DNA of 64,000 nucleotides from Brevundimonas subvibrioides ATCC 15264 (GTDB taxonomy: Bacteria; Pseudomonadota; Alphaproteobacteria; Caulobacterales; Caulobacteraceae): contig NC_014375.1 of assembly GCF_000144605.1 (NCBI RefSeq), forward strand, positions 1,736,001 to 1,800,000. The letters run 5' to 3'. The position numbers were made by a program, and so were the translations under genes. The notes under the pieces are model-generated. The model saw only the letters and a program-made list of their open reading frames with translations. It did no database searches and was not told where the DNA came from. Positions 1 through 9,047 of this stretch are shown here, in pieces. How positions within the stretch are numbered: the first letter of the stretch is position 1; the number at the start of each line of letters is the position of its first letter.

Positions 1-1
1 T

Positions 2-1180
2 TTCCAGCTGCTCGAGGAGCGGGGCCGCCCACCGGAGCGGATCGTCGAAGCCGGGCCCTGGGCCATCGACGCCTATGTCGAGGATCCGCTGGAGACCCGC
101 TTCATCCAGTCGTTCAAAACCTTTGCCGCCAGTTCCGCCTTCACCGAGACGGTGATCGACAACCGGCGCTACGGCTTCGAGGATTTGTTGTCGGCCTTCC
201 TGCTTCGTCTGCGTCATCACGGCGGTGCCGCCATGGGGGCGCTGCCCGCGCAGGTGATCGTCGGTCGCCCCGTGACCTTCGCCGGCGGCTCCGACGAGCG
301 CCTCGCGCTGGAGCGGTACGAGACAGCCTTCAGTCGTCTGGGCTTCACCGACATCCGCTACGCCTATGAGCCCGTCGGGGCGGCCTTCTTCTTTGCGCGT
401 CAGCTCAGGAGCGCGGCCACGGTCCTCGTCGCGGACTTCGGCGGCGGCACGAGCGACTTCTCGATCGTGCGGTTCGAGCCCGGTCCGGACGGCCTGCGGT
501 CCACCGCGCTGGCGCGCTCCGGCGTGGGTGTCGCCGGTGACGCCTTCGACTACCGCATCATCGACAGGCTGGTATCGCCGGAACTCGGCAAGGGCAGCGA
601 GTATCGCAGCTTCGAAAAGGTCCTGCCGATCCCCCAGCGCTACTTCGCCGCCTTCGCGCGATGGGATCAGTTGGCCCTTCTACGGGCCTCGCGGGACATG
701 AAGGACATCCGCGACATCGCCAGAAACGCACTGGAGCCGGAGAAGCTGGCCAGACTGATCGAGGTGCTCGACGACAATCACGGCTATGCCCTCTACCAGT
801 CGATCTCGCGTCTGAAGATGGATCTCTCGGACGCCGCTGCAGCGACCTTCGAATTCGCCGCGGGATCAATCCACATCCAGGCCGAGGTGGCCCGATCGGA
901 CTTCGAGGAATGGATATCGCCCGAGCTGGCCGCGATCGAGAAGGCCGTGGATGAAGCGATCGAGCGATCAGGTCTCCAGGCGGGTGAGGTCGACCGGATC
1001 TTCCTGACCGGAGGCACCTCCTTCGTGCCGGCGGTCAGGCACATCTTCCATCGACGCTTCGATCCCGCCCGGATCGAGACGGGCGGGGAGTTCGAGTCCA
1101 TCGCGTCGGGCCTCGCCCTGATCGGCCTCGAGGCCGATCTCGACCTTTGGACGCAGCGAAGAGGGCCTGCGGGCCTCTGA
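2..1180 (+). CDS. Hsp70 family protein (YegD-like), 5' truncated
   Basis: The reading frame is open from base 2, so the gene starts left of the window; 392 codons are visible. The motif DFGGGTSDFS fits the second phosphate-binding loop of the actin/Hsp70 ATPase fold, and LTGGTSFVPAVR near the end fits the adenosine loop. The protein ends soon after the nucleotide-binding domain, with no substrate-binding domain, as in the YegD-type Hsp70 homologues of unknown role. It is probably a cytoplasmic ATPase. An ATG-like start at 152 (GTG) is not used because conserved coding sequence continues upstream of it. Family call is firm; client and function are unknown. Confidence 0.85.
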   Translation, partial: FQLLEERGRPPERIVEAGPWAIDAYVEDPLETRFIQSFKTFAASSAFTETVIDNRRYGFEDLLSAFLLRLRHHGGAAMGALPAQVIVGRPVTFAGGSDERLALERYETAFSRLGFTDIRYAYEPVGAAFFFARQLRSAATVLVADFGGGTSDFSIVRFEPGPDGLRSTALARSGVGVAGDAFDYRIIDRLVSPELGKGSEYRSFEKVLPIPQRYFAAFARWDQLALLRASRDMKDIRDIARNALEPEKLARLIEVLDDNHGYALYQSISRLKMDLSDAAAATFEFAAGSIHIQAEVARSDFEEWISPELAAIEKAVDEAIERSGLQAGEVDRIFLTGGTSFVPAVRHIFHRRFDPARIETGGEFESIASGLALIGLEADLDLWTQRRGPAGL

Positions 1181-1218
1181 GCCGCAACCGATCGGGCTGC
1201 CGGCATCGAGGTCGCGCC

Positions 1219-2463
1219 TTACCGCACGCGATGGATCTTCATGACAGCCGCGCCCCCCAGGAGCGCCAGGACGGCACCCGTGACATAGATGGACTGAAGG
1301 TCGTCTCCGAACCACGCCAGCGCCAACAGGCCCAGCAAGGGCGCAAAGATCTGGGCCGCCGTGACAGCGACGTTCATCAGGCCCATGTCCCGGCCGGCAT
1401 GGGTCCGGTCGGGCAGGACTTCCGCCACGAGAACGGCGTCGGTGATACCGTAAAGACCCACGCCGACGCCCAGGATCGCCTGTGCGACCCAGGGCCCCGG
1501 CCAGTTCGGGACCAGCGCCATCAGCAACGACCCCATGGCGAGAAGCAAGGCACCCCCGAACACCAGCTGCTTGCGCCGGCCGATCCGGTCGGAGACGCGC
1601 CCGCCCATCAGGCCGGCCAACACCGAGAGAGACGTCGAGGTGCCCAGCAGCACGGCCATCGCCACCTCGATCCGCATCCCCTTCAGCGCCCGATCCAGAC
1701 CGGTTTCCTGATCCAGGAAGAACAGCAGATACAGAACGTTCAGCGCCACCGCGGTCTGGACCAGCAGGCGCGATCCGAACGCGATCAGAAAATCCCGATC
1801 GGCGAAGGCGGCCAGGGACGGGCGCTGGCGTGGTTTCGCGGTCGATCGGGGCCCCGCGCGAAACGTCATCACGATGAATGGCACCACCATGGCCACGGTC
1901 ACCAGCACGACGGCCGTCAGCCGCTCGGTCTCGCCGGTCAGCCACACACCGATCACCAGGGCCCCGAACAGGCTCGACAGCGGAAAGGCCAGCCCCGTGA
2001 ACCCTGCCACCAGGCCCTTCTGGCGGCCGGGCACCCGCTCCGGCAGGGTGGCGGCCAACGGGTTGAGCATGAAGTTCAGGCTGATCTGCAGGGCCACGAT
2101 CGCGGCCATCAGGCTACTCTGGGTCGCCGCCCTGTGGATCAGGACATAGCTCGCGACGGTTCCCGCCAATCCCGCGATCATCCAGATGGACCGTCCGCCC
2201 CGCCAGTGCCGGGTCCGATCGCCGATGATGCCCGCCATCACGCCGGCCACGCCGGCCGTCACGGCGCCCCAGAGGGCGATCTGGCTGAGGGCGAGCGTTC
2301 GTCCGGCCGGATCGATCGCCTCGGCCTTGAGAGGCAGGAGCAGGGTCAGGAGGGGTATGAAGGCGATGTAGGCCCCGACCTGGGCCGCCATGTAGAGGGC
2401 GATGAAGCCGGGGCCGACGGGGATCGAGGGGCCGGCGTCATGGTCGGCGGGCGGCGTCTGCAT
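1219..2463 (-). CDS. MFS transporter, probable sugar importer of the beta-glucan locus
   Basis: A 414-residue inner-membrane protein with about 12 hydrophobic segments. An MFS cytoplasmic-loop motif (GGRVSDRIGRRK) lies in the middle, and a related loop (GIIGDRTRHWRGGR) sits in the N-terminal half. The ATG at 2463 is preferred over a TTG nine bases upstream, because AAGG lies about nine bases before the ATG. It lies downstream of and on the same strand as the TonB-dependent receptor, separated by a terminator hairpin. Inference: it carries the glucose or oligosaccharide released by the neighbouring glucosidases across the inner membrane. Substrate is not provable from sequence. Confidence 0.85.
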   Translation of the reverse strand: MQTPPADHDAGPSIPVGPGFIALYMAAQVGAYIAFIPLLTLLLPLKAEAIDPAGRTLALSQIALWGAVTAGVAGVMAGIIGDRTRHWRGGRSIWMIAGLAGTVASYVLIHRAATQSSLMAAIVALQISLNFMLNPLAATLPERVPGRQKGLVAGFTGLAFPLSSLFGALVIGVWLTGETERLTAVVLVTVAMVVPFIVMTFRAGPRSTAKPRQRPSLAAFADRDFLIAFGSRLLVQTAVALNVLYLLFFLDQETGLDRALKGMRIEVAMAVLLGTSTSLSVLAGLMGGRVSDRIGRRKQLVFGGALLLAMGSLLMALVPNWPGPWVAQAILGVGVGLYGITDAVLVAEVLPDRTHAGRDMGLMNVAVTAAQIFAPLLGLLALAWFGDDLQSIYVTGAVLALLGGAAVMKIHRVR

Positions 2464-2501
2464 CGGGGCCAACCTTGAGCGCTTGCACCGCTGCTGTCAC
2501 C

Positions 2502-2539
2502 GCAAAAAGAAGCGGCGTCTTCCGGTCGGAAGACGCCGC
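2502..2539 (-). terminator. Rho-independent terminator after the TonB-dependent receptor gene
   Basis: A 12-bp perfect inverted repeat (arms 2512-2523 and 2528-2539, 4-base loop) is followed on the minus strand by a T-rich run (complement of 2502-2511). It lies between the receptor stop and the MFS start, so MFS expression would need read-through or its own promoter. Confidence 0.8.
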
Positions 2540-2565
2540 CAAAGGCCGCTCAGGGTTTCAGGGGA

Positions 2566-5247
2566 TCAATACTGGACCCGTACCCGGGCACCGAAGGTGC
2601 GGGGCCGGGTGAAGAAGCGGGTATTGTCGAACTGGGTGATGATGATCGCGGCCTCGTGGATCTCGTCGGTCAGGTTGTTGACATAGGCCTCGAACCGCAG
2701 ACGCCCATCGCCCGGCGGGGTCCAGCCGAACCCGGCGTCGAACGTCCAGTATCCGTCCACCTTGTCGTCCAGGCGACGGCGCGGATTGTTGGGCTGCTGG
2801 AAATCCTGACCGTTGAAGATGGTGGTGAAGAAGTCGGAGCGGTAACCGGCCGACACCACATAGTCGAACTGACCCATCGTCTCGGTCGGGAAGGCCTGGG
2901 TGAGGTTCATGTTGAACTGCCATTCCGGCGTCCGGGGCAGGGTCTTGCCCTCGATCGACTGGAACACGGCCTCGCTCGGGGCAACGTCAGCCTGGAAGCG
3001 GAAGTCCTGGATCGGCTCGGCCTCCACGACCTCGGCCTTGAGGTACAGAAGGTTGAAGTCCAGGCCGATGTTCCAGGGCAGGTCGATCCCGCCGTCGAAC
3101 TGGGCGCCGTAGATGCGCGAGGACGCTGCATTGTACGAATAGGAGACGACGAGGGCTAGCGAGGAGTCCAGCGGCACCGGCACCTGTTGCGGGCCGCCCA
3201 GGAACTCGACGATCTGGGCCACCGACAGCAGGGACGTCAGGACCTGGTCCTCGTAGTCGTTGTAGAACAGCGACCCGTTCAGGCGCGCCTTCAGGTCGCC
3301 GACGTAGAACTCGTTCTTGGATCCAAGTTCGTACAGCGTCACCTTTTCGGCGTCGTAGGTCGGCGCCAGACCGGCGTTGCCGATGTTGTCGTTGAAGCCA
3401 CCCGACTTGTTGCCGGTGGCGATCAGGCCGTACAGCAGATTGTCGGGCGTGACGTCGAACTCGGCCCGCAGGCGCCAGTCCACGAAATCGATCTGGCTTT
3501 CGCCGACCTGCTGGAAGATCTGGCCGGTGAAGGGGACCGCATAGGTCAGCCGGCCGTCTGCGGCGCAGGTCCAGAAGTCGCCGGTAACCGTGTCGAGGCA
3601 TGCCGGCCGGTTCGGCGCGCCACCCGGCACAGGGCCGTTGGCGAAGATGTCGTCGACATTGTCCCGGGCTCCGAACCGGCTCACGCCGTTGAAATAGAAG
3701 CTCACGATCTCCTGTTCCGTGATCGTGCCGTTTCCGTCGGTGTCGGGGTTGATGATCGTGCGACCACGACCGGCGAACTCGAAGCCTTCAGTGCCCACGC
3801 GCACGCCGCCGCAGCAGTTGAAGTCGCCGGCGCCGAGCGCGAAACCGTAGCGGGCGGCAACGCCGCGGCGGCTCTTCTCGTCCTCGGTGTAGCGCAGGCC
3901 GGCAGTGATCCGGAACCGGTCGGTCACGCTGTAGGTCGTGTCCCCGAAGAGCGCGTAGGACGAGGTGTCGACGTCGGGCATGTTGAATTCCACGCCCTGG
4001 AAGAACAGGCCGCGGTCCCCGGTCGAGCCGAGGAACGAGTACTGGTCCTCCTCGAAGTAGAAGGCGCCCAGGCTCCAGATCCAGGGGCCCTCGTTGTCGT
4101 AGAAGCGCAGCTCGTGGGTCTTGGACTGGCTGTCGGTGATCGACTGGAACTGCGAGAAGTTGTCCAGCGTCTCGCCGAGTCCACCCGGGCCGGTCAAGGT
4201 CTGCAGCACGCCGGGATAGAAGGGCGCGAGCGGCGTCACGGCTCGATAGTCGTAGACCAGGTCGCGGTAGCTGCCCGTGTACTCGATGTCGAACAGGTCG
4301 CCGTCGTAGCGGATATTGGCGCGCGCGCCCCAGTGACGGGTGTTCAGGTCCGGAGCCTGGGCCCGGCTGATCACCCGGCGGGGATCCTCGATGTCATTGG
4401 GGTCGATGCCGTTGCCGAGGGGATTGGCGTAGTTGGTGCCGGTGTAGCCGGTGCCGGTCTCGCGGATGTAGTCGGCACCCAGAAGGATCGACAGTCGGCT
4501 GGTGGGCTCCCACAGAAACTGGATCCGCCCGGCGTCGTTGTTCTCGGCCTCGGCCACGCCCACGCGCGCGGGCCCCACGTCCTCGTAGTAGCTGTCGTGC
4601 TCCAGATGATAGCCCGCGATACGGACCGCCGCCGTCTCGCCGAGCGGGATGTTGACCATCCCCTGGAACACCCGTTGCTGATAATTGCCCAGTTCGAACT
4701 CGGCACTGGAATCCCAGATGTTCAGGCCGGGTTTCCACGTCACGATGTTGACGGTGCCCGCCGTCGCGTTGCGCCCGCGCAGCGTCCCCTGCGGGCCGAT
4801 GTTGACCTCGACACGCTGGATGTCGAAGAACGCCGATCCGATGCCGGCCGGTCGCGGCAGATAGACCCCGTCGTAGTGCGTCGCGGCCGCCGGGTCGCCC
4901 AGTTCGGTGTTGTTCGACGAGCCGACGCCGCGGATATAGATCTCGATGTTCCCGCCGTTGTTGGCGACAGAAAGGCCGGGGACGCGACCTTCGAGGTCGG
5001 AGATATCCTGGACGCCGACGGCCTTCAGGTCCTCGCCGGTCAGGGCGACGGCGGTGCCGGCATAGTTCTGCAGGCTCTGTTCGCGGCGCTCGACCGTGAC
5101 GATGATATCGTCGACCTGGGTTGCCTCGCCATCCTCGTCCTGCTGGGCCGCCGCGCGGGGAGTGTCCGCGGCCTGGGCCATCGCCAGGCCTGGCAGCGCG
5201 ATGGCAAGGGTTGCGCCGCACAGCAATGCTGTCTTCCGGTTACGCAT
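2566..5247 (-). CDS. TonB-dependent receptor, probable beta-glucan oligosaccharide uptake
   Basis: An 893-residue outer-membrane receptor. It has a signal peptide ending near GLAMAQA, a TonB-box-like segment (DDIIVTVERREQ), a plug domain (LEGRVPGLSVANNG), and a beta-barrel that finishes with aromatic residues (RVQY). GGGAGG-type spacing supports the ATG at 5245-5247: GGGAGG lies nine bases upstream. An extracellular-loop-like stretch at residues 502-513 reads DTDGNGTITEQE, matching a canonical EF-hand calcium loop. It is divergent from the LacI gene across a shared palindromic operator. Family is certain; the substrate is inferred from the adjacent GH3 and GH16 enzymes. Confidence 0.93.
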   Translation of the reverse strand: MRNRKTALLCGATLAIALPGLAMAQAADTPRAAAQQDEDGEATQVDDIIVTVERREQSLQNYAGTAVALTGEDLKAVGVQDISDLEGRVPGLSVANNGGNIEIYIRGVGSSNNTELGDPAAATHYDGVYLPRPAGIGSAFFDIQRVEVNIGPQGTLRGRNATAGTVNIVTWKPGLNIWDSSAEFELGNYQQRVFQGMVNIPLGETAAVRIAGYHLEHDSYYEDVGPARVGVAEAENNDAGRIQFLWEPTSRLSILLGADYIRETGTGYTGTNYANPLGNGIDPNDIEDPRRVISRAQAPDLNTRHWGARANIRYDGDLFDIEYTGSYRDLVYDYRAVTPLAPFYPGVLQTLTGPGGLGETLDNFSQFQSITDSQSKTHELRFYDNEGPWIWSLGAFYFEEDQYSFLGSTGDRGLFFQGVEFNMPDVDTSSYALFGDTTYSVTDRFRITAGLRYTEDEKSRRGVAARYGFALGAGDFNCCGGVRVGTEGFEFAGRGRTIINPDTDGNGTITEQEIVSFYFNGVSRFGARDNVDDIFANGPVPGGAPNRPACLDTVTGDFWTCAADGRLTYAVPFTGQIFQQVGESQIDFVDWRLRAEFDVTPDNLLYGLIATGNKSGGFNDNIGNAGLAPTYDAEKVTLYELGSKNEFYVGDLKARLNGSLFYNDYEDQVLTSLLSVAQIVEFLGGPQQVPVPLDSSLALVVSYSYNAASSRIYGAQFDGGIDLPWNIGLDFNLLYLKAEVVEAEPIQDFRFQADVAPSEAVFQSIEGKTLPRTPEWQFNMNLTQAFPTETMGQFDYVVSAGYRSDFFTTIFNGQDFQQPNNPRRRLDDKVDGYWTFDAGFGWTPPGDGRLRFEAYVNNLTDEIHEAAIIITQFDNTRFFTRPRTFGARVRVQY

Positions 5248-5307
5248 GTGAATCGTCCTCCCGTTGCGGATCGTTGTTCTTTCCGCTTGCCTTCAATCCG
5301 CCATCGT

Positions 5308-5323
5308 TTGACAACGTTGTCAA
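5308..5323. promoter_or_regulatory. Perfect 16-bp palindrome, probable LacI-family operator
   Basis: TTGACAACGTTGTCAA is its own reverse complement, with the central CG typical of LacI/GalR operators. It lies between the divergent receptor and regulator genes, and an identical copy is at 8981-8996. Both ends spell TTGACA, so it would overlap a -35 element on either strand. Confidence 0.85.
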
Positions 5324-5422
5324 CGCCCGTTTTTCGACTGGCGCCGCACGGTGGGATTGGTGCAACACAGGTCGATCTGTTCGGTGGCGTCGGTGCGCAG
5401 CCGATGGGTCGCGGGAGGCTCG

Positions 5423-6460
5423 ATGTCGAAGGTCACCATCCGTCACGTCGCTGCAGCGGCCGGTGTCGCGGTCAAGACGGTTTCGCGGGTGATGAACGGC
5501 GAGCCCAACGTCACCCAGGATCTGCAGGACCGGGTGAATAAGGCCGTGGACGCGCTCGGCTATGTCCCCAGCATGGCCGCGCGACGAATGGGCGGCAGCC
5601 GGTCCTATCTGCTGGTGGCGCTCAACGACCGTGAGAACACCATCAACAACTGGCGCAGCGGGCGGGGCAACGACTGGATCGACCAGATGCTGCATGGGGC
5701 CATGCTCACCTGCGAGGCGCACGGCTACCGGATGCTGTTCGAGCTGGTCGAGGCGGGATCGCCTGATCTGGACCGCAAGGTGGTGGCCATCCTGTCCGCG
5801 CTCCAGCCGGACGGCATCATCCTGACGCCACCGCACTCGCAGAACCTGGCCCTGGTCGAGATGTTGACCCGGCGCAACGTCCCCGTCGTGCGCATGGGTG
5901 TGGCTGGCGAGGGCGTGGGTTTCGGCGTCTTCATGGACGACCGGGCGGCGGCGGCGGAAGCGACCCGGCATCTGCTTCAGCTCGGCCATCGCAGGATCGG
6001 CTTCATCGCGGGCAGCCCCCGGTTCGAGGCCAGTCGCCAGCGTCTGGACGGGTATCGCGACGCCCTGACCGAAGCCGGCGTCACGATCGACGAGGACCTG
6101 ATCGCGCCGGGCGACTTCACCTTCGAGAGCGGTGTCGCCGCCGCCGGGACCCTGCTGGCGCGCGACGATCGCCCCACGGCGATCCTCGCCAGCAACGACG
6201 AGATGGCTCTGGCGACCCTGCACGTGGCCTCACGCCTGAGGATCCGCGTGCCGGACCTGTCGCTGGTCAGTTTCGACGACACGCCGGGAGTGCGACTCAG
6301 CGTGCCGGGTCTGACCAGTATCCGCCAGCCGATCTCCGAGATGGCCGCCAAGGCGGCCGCGCTGCTGATCGGCGTCAGCCGGACAGGGGAGGGCGCCCCG
6401 TCCGACCATCTGCTTCCCTTCGCACTGGAAGTCCGGGGTTCGACCGCCCCCCTGACCTGA
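5423..6460 (+). CDS. LacI-family transcriptional regulator of the beta-glucan locus
   Basis: A 345-residue DNA-binding regulator. Residues 1-50 form the LacI helix-turn-helix (VTIRHVAAAAGVAVKTVSRV) with hinge helix (YVPSMAARRM). The rest is a periplasmic-binding-protein-like sensor domain, with LGHRRIGFIAG and PTAILASNDEMALATLHVA. The start at 5423 is chosen because GGGAGG ends four bases before it and the HTH begins at once; the longer frame from 5351 has no support. It is divergent from the receptor gene over a palindromic operator, and an identical operator lies before GH3/GH16. It most likely represses these genes until a sugar inducer binds, and may autoregulate. Confidence 0.92.
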   Translation: MSKVTIRHVAAAAGVAVKTVSRVMNGEPNVTQDLQDRVNKAVDALGYVPSMAARRMGGSRSYLLVALNDRENTINNWRSGRGNDWIDQMLHGAMLTCEAHGYRMLFELVEAGSPDLDRKVVAILSALQPDGIILTPPHSQNLALVEMLTRRNVPVVRMGVAGEGVGFGVFMDDRAAAAEATRHLLQLGHRRIGFIAGSPRFEASRQRLDGYRDALTEAGVTIDEDLIAPGDFTFESGVAAAGTLLARDDRPTAILASNDEMALATLHVASRLRIRVPDLSLVSFDDTPGVRLSVPGLTSIRQPISEMAAKAAALLIGVSRTGEGAPSDHLLPFALEVRGSTAPLT

Positions 6461-6462
6461 GC

Positions 6463-8937
6463 TCAGCGGGCGGCGACCGGACAGTCCGTCGAGGTCGCGG
6501 CGTCCAGCCGGATGTCTTCCACCGCCACCGTCGCAGGGGCCGTCGCGCTCAGGATCCAGGCCCGGTCGACACCCGCGAGGCCGCCCTCGCCGGACGCGAA
6601 ACAGCGCAGCGGCACCGATGCCTCCCGCCAGCCTGAGCCTGCGACCAGCGGCACCACGCCATTGCCCAGCCCGATGCCGAGCGCCGAGGCGTCGCCGGCG
6701 TCGATCCGGTATCGGAAGGTCAGGGCCACGCCGGCATAATCCGGTCCCGACAGATCGATGGCCGGGCCGGTCACGATCGCCTGACCCGGTCCGGCGAACG
6801 TCACCAGGCGAGCCGTTTCCTGGCCCTGTCCATCGACCGGGGCGACCGTCACGACCGCGCGGGGGCTCACGCCCCGCGCGCCGTCCGCGATCCGCGCCTC
6901 GCCGCCCGCGTCGCGAACGACCAAGGACCAGGGTGTCACGAACCGCCCATCGGCCAGGAACCGCATGGACGATGCGTCGGTGCCCTCCTCGACCTCGATC
7001 AGGCGCTCCGTTTCCACCGGCGCCGCATAGTTCAGGCCGAAATCATAGGCGAACTGCGGATCGTAGTCGGGCCCGCCCCGGTTCTGCGGTGCCTGATCGG
7101 GGCTGCGCGGCCAGCTGAAGGACAGTCGTCCCCGGAAATCATGACGCGGCCTGCCGTCCGGGCCGGCGACCAGCACATCGGCGATTCCGCCGCCTTCCGA
7201 TCCCGGGAGCCAGGCCGCGACGAAGGCGTCCGAGGCGTTGATCTCGGGGTTCACATACAGGGGTCGCCCGGACAGGAAGACCGCGACCGTCGGAATCCCT
7301 TCGGCCTGGAGTCGACGCAGCAGGGCGAGAGGCGCCCGCGGACGGAAATCGAGGTCGGACAGGTCGCCCTGGAACTCGGCATAGGGCTCCTCGCCGAACA
7401 CGACGATGGCCACGTCGGGCCGTGTCTCATAGGTGCCGGTTGCGCTCAGCACGGCCGTCCCACCGGACGCCTCGACCGCGTCCTTCAGCCCCTCCCAGAT
7501 CGATTCGCCGTTCGGGAAGTCAGCGCGGGTATTGCCGGTGCCCTGCCAGTTGATGGTCCAGCCGCCCGCCGCCTGGCCGATGTTGTCGGCACTGCCGGCG
7601 ACCATCACGCGGGCACCGGGCTGGATCGGCAGGACCGAACCGTTGTTCTTCAGGAGGACGAGCGACTGACGCACCGCCTCGCGCGCCAGGGCCCGATGTT
7701 CCGGCGACCCGAGCACCTCGATACGCCCCTCCACCGGACGGTCGGTCTCGAACACCCCGGTCTTGACCTTGACGGTCAGGATCCGCCGGACCGCCTCGTC
7801 CAGCCGGGTCATGGCGATCTCGCCCGAACGGACCTGGGCCAGGGTGTTGTCGAACAACGGCTTCCAGCTGTCGGGCGCCATGAACATGTCGATGCCGGCA
7901 TTGAAGGCGGCCGCGCAGCTTTCGTTGGTGCAGCCCTCGATCTGGCCGTGGGCGTTCCAGTCGCCGACCACGAAACCGTCGAAGCCCAGGGGGCCGCGCA
8001 GCACATCGGTCAGCAGGTCGCGATTGGCGGTGTGCTTGGCCCCGTTCCAGCTCGAAAAGCTGGCCATGATGGTCAGGACGCCGGCGTCGATGGCGGGCGG
8101 ATAGCCGGCGGAATGGATGGCGATCAGCTCTTGTTCGCTGATGATCGCGTCGCCCTGATCCTTGCCGTTCAGCGTCCCCCCGTCGGCCAGATAGTGTTTG
8201 GCCGAGCCGGCGATGTGGCCGGGCGCGAGATGGCCCTGACCCAAGGACCCCTGCAGGCCGAGCGTCATGCGACCGGCATAGGCGGCGACGATCTCGGGAT
8301 CTTCGCCGTAGCCTTCGTAGGTCCGGCCCCAGCGATCGTCGCGTGGGACCGCGACCGTCGGTCCGAACGTCCAGTCCGCCCCGGTCGCCGCCACCTCGAG
8401 CGCCGTCGCCCGGCCGATCCGCTCGATCAGGTCCGGATTGCGCGCCGCGCCGAGGCCGACGTTGTGCGGAAAGAGGGTCGCGCCGACCACGTTGTTGTGC
8501 CCGTGCACCGCGTCGATGCCGAACATCAGCGGCACGCGTGCTCCGGGCCGGGCCGCGGCCGCTGCCCGGAAGGCTTCGGCGAGGTCGACCCAGGCCTGAG
8601 CCGGTGCCCGCTCGTCCCCGCCCGGTGCCGAGTTTCCACCCGCAAGGATCGAACCCAGGGGATAGGTGGCCAGATCGGCGGGACTGATCGAGCCGATGTC
8701 CGCCTGGATGACCTGACCGACCTTCTCCTCGACCGTCATGCGGGCCAGCAGATCCTCGACGAAGGCGGACGTCGCCGCATCGGTCATCGCATCAGGACTT
8801 TTCGCGCTGGGCCAGGCCGAGACGTCGACGACCGGCGATGCTCCGCTCTGTGCCAGAGCCGGGCCCGCGGCCATCAGGAGGGCCGTCAGCGACACGGCGG
8901 CCGTGGCGAGGCCGCGCCGGCATACGTTTTTTGGCAT
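6463..8937 (-). CDS. Glycoside hydrolase family 3 beta-glucosidase, exported
   Basis: An 824-residue enzyme with a signal peptide (n-region KNVCRR, end GPALAQ) and GH3 N- and C-terminal domains. RWGRTYEGYGEDP and KHYLADGGT are family signatures. The nucleophile is Asp326 in FVVGDWNAHG. A C-terminal beta-sandwich (about residues 650-824) resembles the ExoP-type galactose-binding-like domain. The start at 8937 is preferred: AGGGA lies about eight bases before it, and 8946 is an alternative. The frame stays open to 9036, but that extension reads through the operator. It is divergent from GH16. Known role: releases glucose from the non-reducing end of beta-glucans. Exact linkage preference is inferred from context (beta-1,3/1,4). 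Confidence 0.92.
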   Translation of the reverse strand: MPKNVCRRGLATAAVSLTALLMAAGPALAQSGASPVVDVSAWPSAKSPDAMTDAATSAFVEDLLARMTVEEKVGQVIQADIGSISPADLATYPLGSILAGGNSAPGGDERAPAQAWVDLAEAFRAAAAARPGARVPLMFGIDAVHGHNNVVGATLFPHNVGLGAARNPDLIERIGRATALEVAATGADWTFGPTVAVPRDDRWGRTYEGYGEDPEIVAAYAGRMTLGLQGSLGQGHLAPGHIAGSAKHYLADGGTLNGKDQGDAIISEQELIAIHSAGYPPAIDAGVLTIMASFSSWNGAKHTANRDLLTDVLRGPLGFDGFVVGDWNAHGQIEGCTNESCAAAFNAGIDMFMAPDSWKPLFDNTLAQVRSGEIAMTRLDEAVRRILTVKVKTGVFETDRPVEGRIEVLGSPEHRALAREAVRQSLVLLKNNGSVLPIQPGARVMVAGSADNIGQAAGGWTINWQGTGNTRADFPNGESIWEGLKDAVEASGGTAVLSATGTYETRPDVAIVVFGEEPYAEFQGDLSDLDFRPRAPLALLRRLQAEGIPTVAVFLSGRPLYVNPEINASDAFVAAWLPGSEGGGIADVLVAGPDGRPRHDFRGRLSFSWPRSPDQAPQNRGGPDYDPQFAYDFGLNYAAPVETERLIEVEEGTDASSMRFLADGRFVTPWSLVVRDAGGEARIADGARGVSPRAVVTVAPVDGQGQETARLVTFAGPGQAIVTGPAIDLSGPDYAGVALTFRYRIDAGDASALGIGLGNGVVPLVAGSGWREASVPLRCFASGEGGLAGVDRAWILSATAPATVAVEDIRLDAATSTDCPVAAR

Positions 8938-8980
8938 CTGTCTCATCCCTGGAGTCTCTTTTGTCTCAAGGTGTCGGGAG

Positions 8981-8996
8981 TTGACAACGTTGTCAA
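8981..8996. promoter_or_regulatory. Second copy of the 16-bp LacI-type operator
   Basis: Base-for-base identical to the palindrome at 5308-5323. It sits in the divergent GH3/GH16 intergenic region, about 45 bases from the GH3 start and 52 from the GH16 start. TTGACA is present at both ends, so repressor would cover -35 elements in both directions. Confidence 0.85.
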
Positions 8997-9047
8997 ACCG
9001 CGATTGCGTGGCCGAAGGTCGTCGCAGAATGATCACGGGAGGCCACC

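Noticed and set aside
3187..5541. 784-residue frame on the plus strand opposite the first TonB-dependent receptor
   Set aside because: Shadow of a well-defined receptor gene; composition is low-complexity Val/Arg/Gly and runs through the operator and LacI start.
8938..9036. N-terminal extension of the GH3 gene up to 9036
   Set aside because: It would translate through the palindromic operator and delay the signal peptide; starts at 8937/8946 give a normal signal peptide.
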